Source: Calditrichota bacterium (lineage in GTDB: Bacteria > Calditrichota > Calditrichia > RBG-13-44-9). From it: a stretch of DNA of 5,257 nt. Made by a program: the position numbers and the translations under genes. The DNA lies in NCBI GenBank assembly GCA_024276455.1, contig JAJRXE010000095.1, positions 1 through 5,257 on the forward strand, written 5' to 3'. Below the pieces are notes generated by a model. The model made no database searches. It was not told the origin of the DNA and saw nothing but the letters and a program-made list of their open reading frames with translations. Below, piece by piece: positions 1 through 5,257 of the stretch. Position 1 is the first letter of the stretch. Every line of letters begins with the position of its first letter.

Positions 1-843
1 AAAAAGGTGGAATCTTTTCTGATTGAACAACTGAAAACAACACTGGGTCCGGGTGAGGTTTTTGTGACCCAATATCCTAATCATGCGCGCGAGATTGCCG
101 CCAGGATTAAGAACGATTACGAGGTGATTGTTGCGGCAGGGGGCGATGGAACGGTGCACGAGGTGGTCAACGGCATGATGGGTGGAAAGGCGGTTCTGGC
201 GGTAATTCCGATTGGCAGTGGGAATGATTTTACCAAGATGATCTACATGCCCGGCAATATTCCGGAAGCCGTGGAGGTTATTGCCCGAAATCAGCGAATG
301 CGGATTGATGTGGGAAAAGTTGGGGAAGAATATTTCCCCAATGGCGTGGGCATCGGTTTTGATGCCTGGGTGGTGCAGGAAAGCCGGAAAGTAAAAAAGT
401 TACGGGGTTTTCTCATTTACCTTTATTCAGTTCTAAAAACCACCTTCAAATATCGGAATCAAAAGATTACGCTGCACGCCAATGGTAAAACAGAGGAACG
501 CGACATATTCCTGATTGCAGTAGGCAACGGGAAGGCCATGGGAGGCGGCTTTTTTTTAACCCCTGCGGCGGAAATTAACGATGGCCAATTGGATGTGTGT
601 ATTATTCAGGCCCTGACCAAGCGGGAAGTGTTTCTCAATCTTCCCAAAGCCATCAATGGCGAGCACGGAGAAATGCCCCAGGTGGAGATGTTTCGTACCC
701 GGGAGTTGGTCATCGATGCACCGAAGGGGATTGCCGCCCACGCAGACGGAGAACTGCTGGGGATGGAGCTGAAGAAAATCCGAATCAAGATATTGCCCGG
801 CGCTCTGGAAGTGATCTGGAATCCAGCGGGGAAGGAAAATTAA
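1..843 (+). CDS. Diacylglycerol kinase-family lipid kinase (YegS/BmrU/DgkB-like), 5' end cut off by window
   Basis: This is a probable cytosolic, membrane-associated lipid kinase that uses ATP to phosphorylate diacylglycerol or a related lipid. The reading frame is open to base 1. The GTG at 7 has no room for a ribosome site and is probably an internal valine, because the family's N-terminal strand with its NPxxG motif is missing (about 20-30 residues lie upstream). Visible motifs are the nucleotide-binding GGDGTVHEVVNG at 139-174, IPIGSGNDF at 208-231 (the family's GTxND element, here GSGND), and near the C-terminus HADGE at 739-753, whose acidic residues belong to the catalytic site in DgkB-type enzymes. 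The visible 280 residues plus the missing start match the usual length of about 300. It ends in TAA 4 nt before the next gene, so the two are probably co-transcribed. The family is secure, but the lipid substrate (diacylglycerol, sphingoid base, undecaprenol-like) cannot be read from the sequence. Confidence 0.93.
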   Translation, partial: KKVESFLIEQLKTTLGPGEVFVTQYPNHAREIAARIKNDYEVIVAAGGDGTVHEVVNGMMGGKAVLAVIPIGSGNDFTKMIYMPGNIPEAVEVIARNQRMRIDVGKVGEEYFPNGVGIGFDAWVVQESRKVKKLRGFLIYLYSVLKTTFKYRNQKITLHANGKTEERDIFLIAVGNGKAMGGGFFLTPAAEINDGQLDVCIIQALTKREVFLNLPKAINGEHGEMPQVEMFRTRELVIDAPKGIAAHADGELLGMELKKIRIKILPGALEVIWNPAGKEN

Positions 844-847
844 ACGC

Positions 848-1351
848 ATGAGAATTATCGCGGCATTTTTTTGCCTCTGTCTGGTTGGGAATCTAATGGT
901 GACACCGAGCGCGCAGGCCCAGGAAATTCGGCCCGTCCGGGCGGAATTGAGCGAATTTCTGCCGGCGCCAATCGACACCAACCGCTTGCTTTCGGATCAA
1001 CCTCTGAAATCGCCCACCGGCGCGGTTTTACGGTCCGCCGTGCTGCCTGGCTGGGGACAGGTGTACAATGAACAATACTGGAAAGCCGGGCTGGCTTTTT
1101 CGGTAAATGCCACCCTGGGTTTCTTCATCTACCGTTACCACCATCTGTACCGAACAACCGGTAACAAAGATTACCAGAACAAACGGAATCAATATACCTG
1201 GTATTTTGCCCTGGGTTACGCCCTGACCATGCTGGATGCTTATGTGGATGCCTACTTATATAAATTTGATCTGGCCATGAGTCTGGCCCAAGCATCGGAC
1301 GGGAGAGAGAAACGGTGGGTTCCCATGCTCGCTTTGTCCTGGCGATTTTGA
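848..1351 (+). CDS. DUF5683-family exported/membrane protein
   Basis: This is a 167-residue envelope protein of unknown function. Residues 1-24 form a signal peptide: MR, a hydrophobic stretch, then AQA before Q25 as a likely signal peptidase I site. After a proline-rich linker comes the recognisable DUF5683 core: SAVLPGWGQVYNEQYWKAG at about 63-81, a hydrophobic segment at about 81-96, a basic/tyrosine-rich loop, a second hydrophobic segment at about 117-129, then DAYVDAYLYKFD at 130-141. The C-terminus WVPMLALSWRF alternates hydrophobic residues and ends in Phe, as outer-membrane proteins often do, but the protein is too short and helical for a standard barrel, so this is only suggestive. 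The ATG sits 4 nt after the kinase stop, with an AAGGA about 11 nt upstream, which fits an operon. Its last 37 bp also encode the start of the next gene. The family call rests on remembered motif similarity. Confidence 0.85.
   Translation: MRIIAAFFCLCLVGNLMVTPSAQAQEIRPVRAELSEFLPAPIDTNRLLSDQPLKSPTGAVLRSAVLPGWGQVYNEQYWKAGLAFSVNATLGFFIYRYHHLYRTTGNKDYQNKRNQYTWYFALGYALTMLDAYVDAYLYKFDLAMSLAQASDGREKRWVPMLALSWRF
1301..1307 (+). promoter_or_regulatory. Ribosome binding site for the GTG-started YfiM-like gene
   Basis: GGGAGAG lies 7 nt before the GTG at 1315, inside the coding sequence of the DUF5683 gene. It supports the GTG start over the in-frame TTG at 1348, which would overlap the upstream stop as TTGA but would remove the basic end and half of the hydrophobic core of the signal peptide. 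No ATG is available in this frame between the upstream in-frame stop (TGA at 1267) and the conserved domain. Confidence 0.55.
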
Positions 1352-1731
1352 TTTTCCTGGGAGTGTTGTGTCCGGCGAAGGGCTATACCCGGACACCCTC
1401 CGGTCCTTCTGTACGCCCTTTGGTTCCTCTGGCGGCCGCGCAGGATTCCCTGACCCGGAGGGATTATCTGCCGGACCGCTGGGCCGCCCCTGACAAATGG
1501 CAACATTTTCTGGTGAGCCTGATGGGGACGGTATTTGTGGGGAAATGGGCGGAAGAACACTGGAACTGGTCGGCGGAGAAAAGCCGGGGGTGGAGCGTGG
1601 GGCTTACTATTTCGCTCGGTGTGGCCAAAGAGGTGCACGACAGCCGCCAACCGCGAAACCATTTCTGCTGGAAAGATTTAACCGCCGATCTTGCCGGGGT
1701 GGCAGTGGGGGTGGTGTTGCTCAGCTTTTAA
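1315..1731 (+). CDS. YfiM/DUF2279-like exported protein
   Basis: This is a 138-residue protein of unknown biochemical role. The start is GTG at 1315. The N-terminus has a short basic region (His-Ala-Arg) and a hydrophobic run FVLAILIFLGVLCPA, so it is probably exported. A Cys lies at residue 19, but the preceding GVL does not fit a normal lipobox, unlike Escherichia coli YfiM, which is a predicted lipoprotein. Cleavage could instead fall after AKG (residue 23) or AAA (residue 42). The conserved part resembles YfiM: DKWQHF at 60-65, a glycine-rich hydrophobic segment, SLGVAKEVHDSR at 100-111, and CWKDLTADLAGVAVG at 118-132. It overlaps the DUF5683 gene by 37 bp in another frame, so translation is probably coupled. 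Its stop overlaps the stop of the opposite-strand gene by 11 bp. The family match is from memory and fairly convincing; an envelope role is inferred from the signal peptide and neighbours. Confidence 0.8.
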   Translation: MGSHARFVLAILIFLGVLCPAKGYTRTPSGPSVRPLVPLAAAQDSLTRRDYLPDRWAAPDKWQHFLVSLMGTVFVGKWAEEHWNWSAEKSRGWSVGLTISLGVAKEVHDSRQPRNHFCWKDLTADLAGVAVGVVLLSF

Positions 1732-2662
1732 TGGCCGCCGCCAGTAAAGGGATCATGATTTCGTGATGCCCGATGAAATAGTAGCCCTTCCCCTGCGGCT
1801 GGGTCGGCCGTTGTACCACGTTGACGGTGGGCCGGTAATGGCGAATCATGTCGAACACAGCGGTGTAAAATCCGTAAGCCGGAAATTGCAGATTCCGGAC
1901 TACCGTTAACGCCTTCAGGAACACTTCCGGAAGAATTACCGCCGAACCGGCATTTACGACCACACTGCCTTCAGTTAATTGCGCCACACTGTGTGAGAAC
2001 AGCTGGAAATCCAGCAACGCTTTTTCTCCGAAGGCCCGTCCGTTCAGGTTCGGATGCTGGTGGACGATTTCGGTGCCCAGAGCCGGATGCAGACTCACCG
2101 GAACGTCCAGGCGATAGGCACTGGCCAGGAGGCTCACATGGGCGTTGGGAGCGTGCAGGCGCAGCAGTTTTTCCCCGATTACTTCGGCGTAACCTTTCTC
2201 GTTCCCCAGATTGTTCGAGAGGGCTTCGTTAATGAAGGCAGCCGTCTCGTGGGCCATTCCAAACGTACCGTCCTGCAATCCGGTGGCGACGTCTTCGCTG
2301 GTGGTTCCCCACATGGCTACCTCCACATCGTGAATGGCGCCGGCGCCGTTCATGGCCAGGTGCTTGATGTAACCCTTTTCCATCAGGTCAATCAGAATAG
2401 GACTCAGACCGCATTTGATGACGTGGGCACCCATCATCCAGAGGACCATCTTGTTCTCCTGAACGGCCTGCCGGTAGCGTTGGGTGAATTCTTTAAAATC
2501 TTTTCCGATTAGAATGTTGGGCAGACTTTCTACAAACTTGGCCAGGGAGGATTGACGGTCGAGCGGCCGGGCGAATTCTTCCTGGTGTACTTTACTAAAA
2601 CGTTCCTTAATGGAATACGTTTTGACTTTCTCAAATGTCAGTTTACGATATTTTGATCCCAT
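1721..2662 (-). CDS. Deoxyhypusine synthase-like protein (DHS/NAD-binding fold), probably not a true hypusine enzyme
   Basis: This is a 313-residue, probably cytosolic protein with no signal peptide or membrane segment. It resembles the deoxyhypusine synthase superfamily, whose members transfer an aminobutyl group from spermidine using NAD. Conserved blocks are GAHVIKCGLSP at 78-88, LAMNGAGAIHDVEVAMWG at 102-119 (the position of the DHS TTAGGVEED strand), TSEDVATGLQDGTFGMAHET at 121-140, a DVPVSLHPALG block at 186-196 matching DHS IPVFSPALTDG, and a C-terminal IGHHEIMIPLLAAAI matching the DHS end. Where human DHS has GGGVVKHH with its catalytic lysine, this protein reads NAGSAVILPE (237-246) with no lysine, so the classical reaction is unlikely. 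Bacteria also lack the eIF5A substrate. ATG at 2662 follows a strong AGGAGG. The gene stands alone on this strand and faces the three-gene run tail to tail. True function is unknown; a polyamine- or NAD-linked role would be a guess. Confidence 0.8.
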   Translation of the reverse strand: MGSKYRKLTFEKVKTYSIKERFSKVHQEEFARPLDRQSSLAKFVESLPNILIGKDFKEFTQRYRQAVQENKMVLWMMGAHVIKCGLSPILIDLMEKGYIKHLAMNGAGAIHDVEVAMWGTTSEDVATGLQDGTFGMAHETAAFINEALSNNLGNEKGYAEVIGEKLLRLHAPNAHVSLLASAYRLDVPVSLHPALGTEIVHQHPNLNGRAFGEKALLDFQLFSHSVAQLTEGSVVVNAGSAVILPEVFLKALTVVRNLQFPAYGFYTAVFDMIRHYRPTVNVVQRPTQPQGKGYYFIGHHEIMIPLLAAAIKS

Positions 2663-2666
2663 TTTT

Positions 2667-2672
2667 CCTCCT
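2667..2672 (-). promoter_or_regulatory. Strong Shine-Dalgarno of the DHS-like gene
   Basis: On the minus strand a perfect AGGAGG is followed by AAAA and then the ATG at 2662. It fixes the start codon and is the best ribosome site in the window, suggesting efficient translation. Confidence 0.8.
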
Positions 2673-2765
2673 GCCTGGATGTCCCGATTTTTTCAAGGAA
2701 ATAAGTTAATCAACCCCCAAGGCGTATGCTAACCAATTTTTTCATCCTGCAAGCATTTTGCGTTT

Positions 2766-2793
2766 CTCCGTCCGCCAGTAATAGGGGGCGGAG
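2766..2793 (+). other. GC-rich hairpin in the divergent intergenic region
   Basis: CTCCGTCC (2766-2773) pairs with GGGCGGAG (2786-2793), giving 8 bp with one G-T wobble around a 12 nt loop. A competing 6 bp pairing of TCCGCC (2771-2776) with GGCGGA (2787-2792) is also possible. The right arm is followed by a broken T-rich stretch (2796-2817) ending in a run of six T. It is therefore terminator-like for rightward transcription, although no gene upstream on that strand needs ending. It could be a leader attenuator of the CLC gene, the end of a short untranslated RNA, or chance. No leader peptide or known riboswitch consensus is recognisable. The rest of 2673-2874 is AT-rich, with no gene seen. 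Confidence 0.4.
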
Positions 2794-2807
2794 CATTTTC
2801 TTTTGTC

Positions 2808-2839
2808 TTGCTTTTTTAGTTAAGATATTGGTATTTTTG
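2808..2839 (+). promoter_or_regulatory. Candidate promoter for the CLC gene
   Basis: TTGCTT (2808-2813), an 18 nt spacer and TATTTT (2832-2837) preceded by TGG make a plausible sigma70-type promoter with an extended -10. The same bases 2832-2839 also fit the TAnnTTTG -7 element known from Bacteroidetes. Transcription would start near 2845, leaving a leader of about 30 nt before the ATG at 2875. This is a consensus match only; AT-rich sequence gives such matches by chance. Confidence 0.35.
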
Positions 2840-2874
2840 GTGGTTAATTCTCTTTGAGGAATACAAAAAAGGGC

Positions 2875-4956
2875 ATGGATACACAACCTCTAAAGCAGAA
2901 ATTTCTGAATTGGCAAAATAGACTTCTCGGTTACATTTCCACTTCTTTCCTGAAATTTCGGGCCACCGAACACACCTTCATGATTATTGTGGCCATTGTG
3001 ATTGGTCTGGTAGGTGGTCTGGGAGCGGTCGGTATTCAGTTTATGATCAAGGTGTTCCAGGAGATTTTCTGGGGCGATTGGAACGCCGAATTGGATTACA
3101 TTCGCCAGCTTCCCTGGTACGTGAAAATTCTGGCGCCGTCCGTCGGTGGCCTGATTGTGGGCCTGATTGTTCACTATTTTGCGACCGAGGCGAAGGGACA
3201 CGGTGTTCCGGAGGTGATGGAAGCCATTGCCCTGCGGAATGGGGTGATTCGTCCCCGGGTCGTGGTGGCCAAACTGCTGGCTTCGTCCATTTGTATTGGT
3301 TCCGGCGGATCGGTGGGACGCGAGGGGCCGGTAATTCAAATTGGCTCTTCCATTGGTTCTACGGTGGGGCAATTTTTACGGGTCAATCCGGAAAGGATGA
3401 AAGTGTTTGTCGCCTGCGGAGCGGCGGCAGGAATCGCAGCCGCCTTTAATGCTCCCGTGGCCGGTGCTCTTTTCAGCGTGGAAATTATTCTGGGCGATTT
3501 TAGCGTGGCTAATTTCAGTCCCATCGTGATTGCCAGCGTCATGGCCACGGTGGTGTCGCGCCATTTCCTGGGCGATTTCCCGGCGTTTGCCGTGCCTCCT
3601 TACGAACTGGTTAGTCCGTTCGAATTAATTCCTTACGCGATTCTGGGTTTCATGGCCGGCCTGGTGGCTCTCCTGTTCATTAAAACTCTCTATTCTCTGG
3701 AAGATTTTTTTGACGATTTAAAGTTGCACACCGCGTTAAAAGCCACCATCGGTGGGCTCCTCATCGGGGTAATGGGAATTGTGGTGCCCAATATTTACGG
3801 GGTGGGCTACAATACCATGAATCTGGCTTTGTTAAGTCAGCTCTCCTGGACCACCATGTTCGGTTTAATTTTCATTAAAATTCTGGCGACCAGCATCAGC
3901 CTGGGTTCCGGCGGTTCCGGCGGAGTATTTGCCCCTTCGTTGTTTCTGGGCACCATGACCGGCGGATTTTTCGGATTGTTGGTGCACCAGTTGTTCCCCC
4001 AATATTCCGCCACTTCGGGCGCTTATTCCCTGGTGGGAATGGGAGCCGTGGTAGCCGGGGCAACCCACGCCCCAATTACCGCCATTCTGATCATTTTTGA
4101 GTTGACCAACGATTACAAGATTATTCTGCCCCTTATGATTTCGTCCATCATTGCCACCTTGCTCACCACCAAACTAAAGAAGGAGTCTATCTACACGCTG
4201 AAGCTCATTCGCCGGGGGTTGGATATTTTTGGTGGACGGGAGATCAACGTCCTGCGCTCTTTGCGGGTCTCGGAAGTCATGTCCACCAATGTGGAAGTCA
4301 TTCCTCCCGATCTTTCCTTCCAGGCGCTGTTGGAAAAGGTTGTGAACAGCCCCAATACTCAATTCTTCGTGGTGAATAAAGATAAGAAATTAATCGGGGC
4401 GGTGTCGCTGCAGGATATTCGGCGGGCCCTGCTGGATCAGGATTACCTGGCGGATTTGCTAATTGCCATGGACCTGGCCAATCCGGATATTCCCCGGGTA
4501 ACGCCGTCGGAAAATCTGGATATGGTGATGAAAATTTTTGGCAAGACCGATGCCGAAGAATTACCGGTGGTCGATCAGCAGGATCAGCAGCGTCTGATTG
4601 GTTCTATTCACCGCAAAGACGTCATCGATGCCTACAACCGGGAACTGGTTAAGCGGGAAATGACCCAGGAAATTTCCACTTCGTTGAAGATGCTGGAGAA
4701 GGTTCAGGCGGTGGATTTTGTGGACGGTTACATGCTGCACGAAATTCCGGTGCCCCGCTCCTTTGTCGGCCACAGTTTAAAAGAACTCAACATCCGGAAC
4801 CGATTTGGGGTTCAAATCATTATGATTAAACGGAAGAGAGAAAATAATCGGGTGGAACAGTTCATTCCCCAGGCCAACGATGTGTTACAGGAAACCGATC
4901 GTCTGGTGGTGTTGGGGAAAGACAAAGACATCAAACTGTTGAAATATTCGGGATGA
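2875..4956 (+). CDS. CLC-family chloride channel/H+ antiporter with CBS pair and C-terminal RCK_C domain
   Basis: This is an inner-membrane CLC anion transporter of 693 residues. CLC landmarks are GHGVPEV at 108-114 (replacing the classical GSGIPE), GSGGSVGREGP at 142-152 with the gating glutamate at E150, FSVEII at 200-205, GSGGSGGVFAP at 344-354, and Tyr440 in the ESIYTLK context, matching the anion-coordinating tyrosine. After the membrane part come two CBS domains (about 464-523, starting RVSEVMS, and about 527-590), which usually bind adenine nucleotides, and an RCK_C/TrkA-C domain (about 613-690), a ligand-sensing module commoner on potassium transporters. The inner proton glutamate position of E. 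coli CLC appears to be Ile204. I chose ATG 2875. An in-frame TTG at 2854 would add seven residues, but GAGGA at 2856-2860, although 14 nt from the ATG, is the nearest ribosome-site-like sequence. The stop overlaps the next start (ATGA). The family is certain; channel versus exchanger, and the exact ion, are not. Confidence 0.95.
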   Translation: MDTQPLKQKFLNWQNRLLGYISTSFLKFRATEHTFMIIVAIVIGLVGGLGAVGIQFMIKVFQEIFWGDWNAELDYIRQLPWYVKILAPSVGGLIVGLIVHYFATEAKGHGVPEVMEAIALRNGVIRPRVVVAKLLASSICIGSGGSVGREGPVIQIGSSIGSTVGQFLRVNPERMKVFVACGAAAGIAAAFNAPVAGALFSVEIILGDFSVANFSPIVIASVMATVVSRHFLGDFPAFAVPPYELVSPFELIPYAILGFMAGLVALLFIKTLYSLEDFFDDLKLHTALKATIGGLLIGVMGIVVPNIYGVGYNTMNLALLSQLSWTTMFGLIFIKILATSISLGSGGSGGVFAPSLFLGTMTGGFFGLLVHQLFPQYSATSGAYSLVGMGAVVAGATHAPITAILIIFELTNDYKIILPLMISSIIATLLTTKLKKESIYTLKLIRRGLDIFGGREINVLRSLRVSEVMSTNVEVIPPDLSFQALLEKVVNSPNTQFFVVNKDKKLIGAVSLQDIRRALLDQDYLADLLIAMDLANPDIPRVTPSENLDMVMKIFGKTDAEELPVVDQQDQQRLIGSIHRKDVIDAYNRELVKREMTQEISTSLKMLEKVQAVDFVDGYMLHEIPVPRSFVGHSLKELNIRNRFGVQIIMIKRKRENNRVEQFIPQANDVLQETDRLVVLGKDKDIKLLKYSG

Positions 4957-5257
4957 AAGACGAGACCAAAATACACATTCGCCTGGCTGACGGGCGCAAA
5001 CGCACCATTGAATTGGTGTACCGGGATGAATATCTGCTGGTCGCGAACAAACCGGCCGGTCTGCGGGTGATTCCCGATCGCTGGGATAAAACGTTACCCA
5101 GTCTGCACGACATTCTTTCCCGGCATCTGAAACGGAAAGGCGAAGAACCGGAAAAAATCTGGGTGGTTCACCGGATTGATGCGGACACCAGCGGACTGGT
5201 GCTATTTGCCCTGACGCCGGAAGCCCATCGGGAAATGAGTCGCCAGTTCGAGAACAA
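4953..5257 (+). CDS. RluA-family pseudouridine synthase, 3' end cut off by window
   Basis: This is the start of a pseudouridine synthase that isomerises uridine in rRNA or tRNA; 101 codons are visible and the frame is open to the last base. ATG at 4953 overlaps the CLC stop as ATGA, with no good ribosome site, so translation is probably coupled to the upstream gene. Residues 22-37 carry the typical RluA entry strand (VYRDEYLLVANKPAGL). HRIDADTSGLVLFA at 73-86 is the RluA signature, with D76 as the expected catalytic aspartate. Only about 20 residues precede the catalytic domain, so the S4 RNA-binding domain of RluC and RluD is absent, as in RluA/TruC-type members. The target uridine cannot be deduced. 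The family is secure; subgroup and full length (usually 220-320 residues) are unknown here. Confidence 0.92.
   Translation, partial: MKDETKIHIRLADGRKRTIELVYRDEYLLVANKPAGLRVIPDRWDKTLPSLHDILSRHLKRKGEEPEKIWVVHRIDADTSGLVLFALTPEAHREMSRQFEN

Noticed and set aside
556..981. Minus-strand open frame of 141 codons across the kinase/DUF5683 junction.
   Set aside because: It lies opposite two well-supported genes, its protein is low in recognisable motifs and rich in Arg/His/Gln, and it spans a gene junction. It is a shadow frame.
1369..1371. Cys19 of the YfiM-like protein as a lipobox cysteine.
   Set aside because: The preceding residues Gly-Val-Leu do not match the usual Leu-Ala/Ser-Gly/Ala pattern, so lipidation is not supported.
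1252..1662. Minus-strand open frame of 136 codons opposite the YfiM-like gene.
   Set aside because: It is rich in Pro, Arg and His, as expected from reverse complements, and runs against two conserved genes.
1750..1766. Short inverted repeat ATCAT/GTGAT just after the plus-strand stop as a terminator.
   Set aside because: The stem is only 5 bp with a G-T pair and no T run follows; it also lies inside the coding end of the minus-strand gene.
2054..2512. Plus-strand open frame of 152 codons opposite the DHS-like gene.
   Set aside because: It is antisense to a conserved coding sequence, has no recognisable domain, and is explained by codon bias of the true gene.
2726..2752. Minus-strand promoter candidate for the DHS-like gene (TTGCAG, 15 nt spacer, TAGCAT).
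   Set aside because: The spacer is too short and the -10 match poor. In AT-rich sequence this is near chance level, so it was not annotated.
2663..2874. Possible fluoride riboswitch ahead of the CLC gene, since some CLC genes export fluoride under such control.
   Set aside because: I cannot find the fluoride aptamer pattern (conserved GGNGATG-type start and pseudoknot partner), and the protein keeps Tyr440 and GREGP rather than fluoride-CLC features.
2854..2874. TTG start at 2854 extending the CLC protein by seven residues.
   Set aside because: It lacks a good ribosome site, would lie within about 10 nt of the candidate transcription start, and a normal ATG follows at 2875. It remains possible.

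Overview
The window holds six protein-coding genes and one intergenic region of about 210 bp. I see no tRNA, rRNA, CRISPR array, insertion sequence, phage gene or origin. Base composition is roughly even (about half G+C) and coding density is high, with 4 nt gaps, ATGA-type coupling and overlaps. A DUF5683-type envelope protein next to a lipid kinase, plus a bacterial deoxyhypusine-synthase-like protein, fits a Gram-negative member or relative of the FCB group (Calditrichota, Ignavibacteria or similar). This placement is inferred from remembered family distributions; no marker gene here settles it.

Layout. (1) Plus strand, 1-1731: a tight three-gene run. It comprises a 5'-truncated diacylglycerol/lipid kinase, a secreted or membrane DUF5683 protein starting 4 nt later, and a YfiM/DUF2279-like exported protein that starts on GTG inside the 3' end of the DUF5683 gene. 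All three point to membrane lipids or the cell envelope. (2) Minus strand, 2662-1721: a single gene for a deoxyhypusine-synthase-like protein. Its last codons overlap the end of the YfiM-like gene by 11 bp, tail to tail. It appears to lack the catalytic lysine of true deoxyhypusine synthase. (3) 2663-2874: an AT-rich divergent intergenic region. It has a strong Shine-Dalgarno sequence for the minus gene, a GC-rich hairpin, and a plausible promoter for the gene to the right. (4) Plus strand, 2875-4956: a CLC-type chloride channel/antiporter with two CBS domains and a C-terminal RCK_C (TrkA-C) domain. (5) Plus strand, 4953 to the window end: the first 101 codons of an RluA-family pseudouridine synthase, translationally coupled to the CLC gene by an ATGA overlap.

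The region looks like ordinary chromosomal housekeeping and transport DNA. I did not find a convincing new multi-gene system. The points most worth a second look are the degenerate active site of the deoxyhypusine-synthase-like protein, the ion-pathway substitutions in the CLC protein (central Ser to His, inner proton Glu to Ile) combined with its double regulatory tail, and the overlapping DUF5683/YfiM-like envelope pair.
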